A DNA stretch of 64,000 bases, taken from assembly GCF_958450345.1 (NCBI RefSeq), contig NC_088780.1, positions 114,092,226-114,156,225 of the forward strand, written 5' to 3'. Numbering within the stretch: position 1 is the stretch's first letter; every line of letters starts with the position of its first letter. The notes below the pieces were generated by a model. That model did not search any database. It had not been told where the DNA came from and saw only the letters and a list, made by a program, of their open reading frames with translations. This document shows, one piece after another, positions 60,490 to 64,000 of the stretch. A program made the position numbers and the translations under genes. This DNA comes from Calliphora vicina (lineage: Eukaryota > Arthropoda > Insecta > Diptera > Calliphoridae).

Positions 60490-61725
60490 CTACTCTAAAA
60501 ACCAAGAATTTTGGTGTATATATTGATGAATCAAATCCTTTTTTTTGTTTTTTTTTATGCAAAATGTCTTTTTTTCAAAAACTGAAAAACTGTTGCTTTA
60601 GTAATTTATTTGCCTCTAACTCAAGCAGTTCTTAACGGATTTGAACCTAATTACATGCATTTGAAAGCTAATTAGATTTCCTAAAAGTTTTTTTTTTTTT
60701 TAATGCAACATTGCCATTTTGTTCGATGGTTTTTTATTCATAGCATTACAAATTCAGATTTTTAAATTCGAACTAATTTTTATTTAATTTTTGCTTACTT
60801 AAAAATTGAACGAGGCAAAATTTTTATATTCTGTAAATTCAGTATGGTAGGAAATTTTAAAATAAAGATTTTGATGTAAATAACAGTAGCATTGTTTTAA
60901 GGACGTAGGGGCGGCATAGTCGAAAAACAGGACATGTTTTTATATCAAGATGTTCTCCGTAAAGATACTTTACAGAAACACATAAAATTATTATAACTTC
61001 TTAAAAAAGTTTATTTTAAACAAAGAAAGAGTTAAGTCATCTTTTGCCCAAAAAACAGCAAAAATCTACTATTTTTTAAATTGAATATCGTTCATTTTTC
61101 GATCCATAATTGATATTGCTCTAACATCTTTTGTATATTATTGGCGATTTAGTTGTCTAACAAACAACAAAAAATCGATCCAAAAGTACGATCTATATTT
61201 TTAAAAAAGTGGACCAATGTATTGCAAAATTTTAAAATTTTCAAGACCTAGCCAAGCGCTTTCTAAAAGTCAGATGGGAAACAAAAAATGGCACATGTTT
61301 AAAAATGTTGCATGTTACCATAATTTGAGCGCCGCCCATGAAGTAATTGCAGGGGCGCATTTTTAAAACTTAAACTGGAATACTCCTTGGCTACGCCCAT
61401 GCCAAATTTTTTCCCGAACGGACAAGCCGTTTATAAATGCCAGATTTATTTCCAAAAAATGTTGATGACAAAAAACCATCGAACAGAATGGCAATGTTGC
61501 TTTAAGAAACATATAGGAAATTTAGTTAGCTTTCTAATGCATATGATTAGGTTCAAATCTGTTAAGAACTACTTGAGTTAGAGGCAAATTTCCAAAGCAA
61601 TTTTTTTTTTAAATTTTTTGAAAAAAATACATTTTGCCTAAAAAAAACGAAAAAAAGATCTGAGCGACCACTTCCAGTTTATCAGTATTTAAGTGTTATA
61701 CACCAAAATTCTTGGTCCGCTCATA
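60490..61725. repeat. long inverted repeat, arms about 250 bp
   Basis: The left arm (60505-60735: CCAAGAATTTTGGTGTATA, TGCCTCTAACTCAAG.AGTTC, GCAACATTGCCATT.TGTTCG) recurs inverted at 61485-61715, with a spacer of about 750 bp. No target duplication identified. The 61387-61581 ORF lies in the right arm and is not a gene. Confidence 0.8.
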
Positions 61726-62589
61726 AATCAAAAAATCTGACATAAAAAAACATGAATTAGCTCCTTTCTATATGAAGGTAACGATATGTATAATATAATG
61801 ATTTTAGCAAAAAATGTGCTGAGAAAATTTTCTTGTCCTAAAAAAATTTTTAATATGTATGCTCAAGAAATCATTAATTAAGTAAAATTTACATTTAATT
61901 CAGTAATTATTAATTTAAAGTTTTTTTTAAGTAAAAACGTCTAAAATGTTGCTATAGTTCAATTTTATTTCTAATTGTAATTTGTGTTCACTAACTGTAA
62001 CCGCTCAGAATTATTGCCTGCCAACCATTTGCCATAAATTTAATTGTAACACTAATTTTGCGTTATGCATTGTGCACACTTAAATGTAAATTTCTCCCTT
62101 CAGTTAAATTGCTGCACTTTACGTGTCCTTACACGCCAATTGCATTTGACCATCAACATGGTTGTACTAGCAGAATTTTAAAGAAATTTTCTTGTTCTTA
62201 TAATTAATGAAACCCACAAGTTGTGAAATGAAAGCAAAATATTATTGTAAATGAAGTTATTGTCAAAAATTAAAAACAAGAACAGAAAAATACCAACAAA
62301 AAAAGAAAAATGTTAAAAAGAGAAAGAAAGCTATAATATGGCTGAAATATTATCACGTAGCTTATGTTTTTAATTAATTAACAACAACAATAAAGAAAAC
62401 AATAACAAAAACAACAACGACATCAGAACAAAACGACATGTACAGTATTATATATAGTAAAAACATAATAAAATTTTAATTTAATATTCAAGGAGCAAAC
62501 CAAACCGCCAAACCAACCACACATTTTAAAGGTTGCCAAGTTGATGGACCTCACACTTACTTCGCGCAAGTAGGGGCACGTATAAACAA
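61726..62589. other. unannotated DNA
   Basis: Contains AACAACAA-type runs near 62380-62420. No gene recognised. Confidence 0.45.
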
Positions 62590-62609
62590 TAGGGTGGTCC
62601 TTATTTTGC
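62590..62609 (+). repeat. orphan end of the TAGGGTGG repeat family
   Basis: TAGGGTGGTCCTTATTTTGC; see 52646-52665 for the inverted relative. The body after it has no recognised right end within the window. Confidence 0.6.
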
Positions 62610-62975
62610 ACTTTTTGGATTTTCGATGTTCCCAATGTATAAAATGTCCGTCTGTTAGTTGATGCTCGAACAGTTTGGAGGAAAGAACTTACACGGATAA
62701 CATTTTTACCAAATATTCTTTGTTCAGAAATGTTTGGTATTGCAAATCGGCAAAATCGGTCTAGTAGAACCAGAGTTATGTACCAAATTCTTTATTTTTT
62801 TTTGCACATATATGCAAATGATATCATGAAATTTTGCACACTTTTTTATATATTAAAAGGACTAACTTTGTTGAAAATTATATGAATCGGTCCATGATTT
62901 TAATTTTTTTTCAAGGAATATGGCTCTATGCTACATAAATAGCAGTATCCATACAAAATTCACCAAAAAGAAGTT

Positions 62976-63016
62976 CCACATATACGTTGGCATCGTATAT
63001 GCCAACGTATATGTGG
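62976..63016. repeat. perfect 41-bp palindrome
   Basis: Arms CCACATATACGTTGGCAT and exact reverse complement around a 5-nt centre CGTAT. It ends about 30 bp before a mariner relic. Confidence 0.95.
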
Positions 63017-63044
63017 GAAAAGTTTTAAGACTAAGAATTAGAGG

Positions 63045-63240
63045 CATTACTCCATGATGATTGTTGTCAAAGTCAACAAGAGCTTGCAAAATCATTGGGA
63101 GCAACTCAAGCAGCAATTTCAAAACTTTTGCAGGATTCATCCAAAAGCAGGGAAATTGAGCACCATACGAATTGAAGCCGAAATGATATTTCAATGCTAT
63201 AAATGAAAATCATTTTTGCACCGAATCATTACATGTGATG
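63045..63240 (+). pseudogene. mariner transposase fragment (mauritiana-like)
   Basis: Plus-strand frames read CCQSQQELAKSLGATQAAISK, then (F)IQKQGN and APYELKPK in another frame, then RIITCDEA. They follow the order of the Mos1-type family: QTQ-ELA--LGV(T/D)--(A/T)ISKRL, GMIQK-G-WVPYELKP, and LHRI(V/I)T(G/C)DEKW, which holds the first catalytic aspartate. The aspartate is kept; the tryptophan of G-WVPYEL is a stop. About 90 bp between the last two blocks are shortened. Broken off at 63249 by the start of another element. Confidence 0.8.
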
Positions 63241-63248
63241 AAGCGTAA

Positions 63249-63320
63249 GTAGGGTTTGGGGTCCGGGAAATCCCGGGATTTCCCGTAAAATTATTGTCGG
63301 GAATTCCCGGGAAAATTCAA
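63249..63320. mobile_element. left end of a family-E-like MITE
   Basis: GTAGGGTTTGGGGTCCGGG followed by AATCCCGGGATTTCCCG and GGGAATTCCCGGGAA palindromes resembles the ends at 54003 and 26189. No matching right end before 64000, so the element is truncated or extends past the window. Confidence 0.5.
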
Positions 63321-64000
63321 ACTAGTTAAAAATACTGTAATATATTAAAATATGACATCTCGGTTTGGTGAATGGCTTGTTCCAAATATTAGTGGAGGTT
63401 TTAAACACCATTAAGGATACATTAGAAGCATTAAGATGAAATGAAACAATTTTTCTGATAGGTTATGAACAACAGTTATCAAAAAATTCTACGATTTCTC
63501 AAAAAATGGTTCATTCAATTAAATTAAACCTAATTTAATTGAATGAATTTTAAAAACTAATTAGAATATTCAATCATTATTGAAAAGGAAAGCCCTAAAC
63601 ATTTAAAATCAAATGCTGAAAGTTTTAAGCGGGAATTACATTTATTTGAAGCAAGTAGCAATCGGAGAGTACATTTTTATTGTCTTTATATTATAAAGTT
63701 TATAATGCTTTAATAACGATAAAGCCAACACATGTTTCAAGCAAAAGAGTTTTCTCGTCGAATGACTTACTGAATGCATTAGTAATTTTGACAAATCAAT
63801 TTTTTAAAAAAATAGTTCTATGACGGACATATAACATTATTTCTATAGTATAATAGCGGTATTCACAATGTATAGCAAAGTAGCAGTTTAGCAGAAAACA
63901 AAATACATTAGAACTACTTTTTTACTGCTTTACTCTTTTTAAACTATATGAGGTAATTTTGAATTTCAAATTTTTGTTTTGAAATGAATTTAATTTTATT
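63321..64000. other. unannotated DNA to window end
   Basis: Probably the body of the element that starts at 63249, in part. An imperfect inverted repeat AAAGTAGCAGTTTAGCAG / TTACTGCTTTACT lies at about 63879-63934. Confidence 0.4.

Overview
This is AT-rich, non-coding eukaryotic DNA, most likely from a fly. Support: long A/T tracts, short CA, CAT and CATC microsatellites, GTT/TGC trinucleotide runs as in fly introns and gene flanks, and a set of transposon relics typical of insects (mariner, piggyBac, hAT, Transib-like, Helentron-derived elements). A calyptrate fly (blow fly or house fly group) is my inference, not something the sequence proves. I recognise no host protein-coding exon, tRNA, rRNA or CRISPR array. 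Nearly all ORFs are chance frames or lie inside repeats. The window is probably a large intron or intergenic tract.

Layout. 1-2.0 kb: unremarkable. 2.0-3.4 kb: repeat fragments and a complete 445-bp hAT-like MITE. 3.4-5.9 kb: low-copy-looking DNA. 5.9-9.35 kb: a TIR element, then two Helentron-like families, one with an exact 162-bp internal duplication. 9.35-13.8 kb: low-copy DNA, a very AT-rich tract, and a promoter-like GC-richer stretch at 11.7-12.6 kb (minus strand). 13.8-19.3 kb: Transib-like relic, a piggyBac copy in its TTAA target, and a hAT copy with an exact 8-bp target duplication. 20-26.9 kb: direct duplication around a solo LTR, two mariner relics, a 41-bp palindrome, a hAT element with a surviving transposase C-terminus, and a hAT-like MITE with a Helentron-like fragment inside. 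27-30.8 kb: unrecognised, probably low-copy. 30.8-34.1 kb: Helentron-like copy, a Transib-like MITE with CACAGTG ends and a 5-bp target duplication, a Tc1-like MITE and a SINE-like repeat. 34.1-36.8 kb: low-copy DNA. 36.8-40.7 kb: a foldback element split by a Helentron-like insertion, then a mariner gene split by an element carrying 113-bp tandem repeats. 42.2-44.8 kb: 1.5-kb foldback element and an opposite-strand Helentron-like copy. 47.2-49.0 kb: more Helentron-like copies and an inverted second copy of the 113-bp array element. 50.1-63.3 kb: mariner relics, a small TTA-flanked MITE, a three-layer nest of elements at 53.06-55.55 kb, further MITEs and a long inverted repeat.

How parts relate. 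All recognisable coding relics belong to transposons and are broken. The non-autonomous elements (Helentron-derived, hAT-like, Transib-like, Tc1-like, piggyBac) would need transposases made elsewhere in the genome. Nesting gives relative ages: mariner and foldback copies are older than the elements inserted into them.
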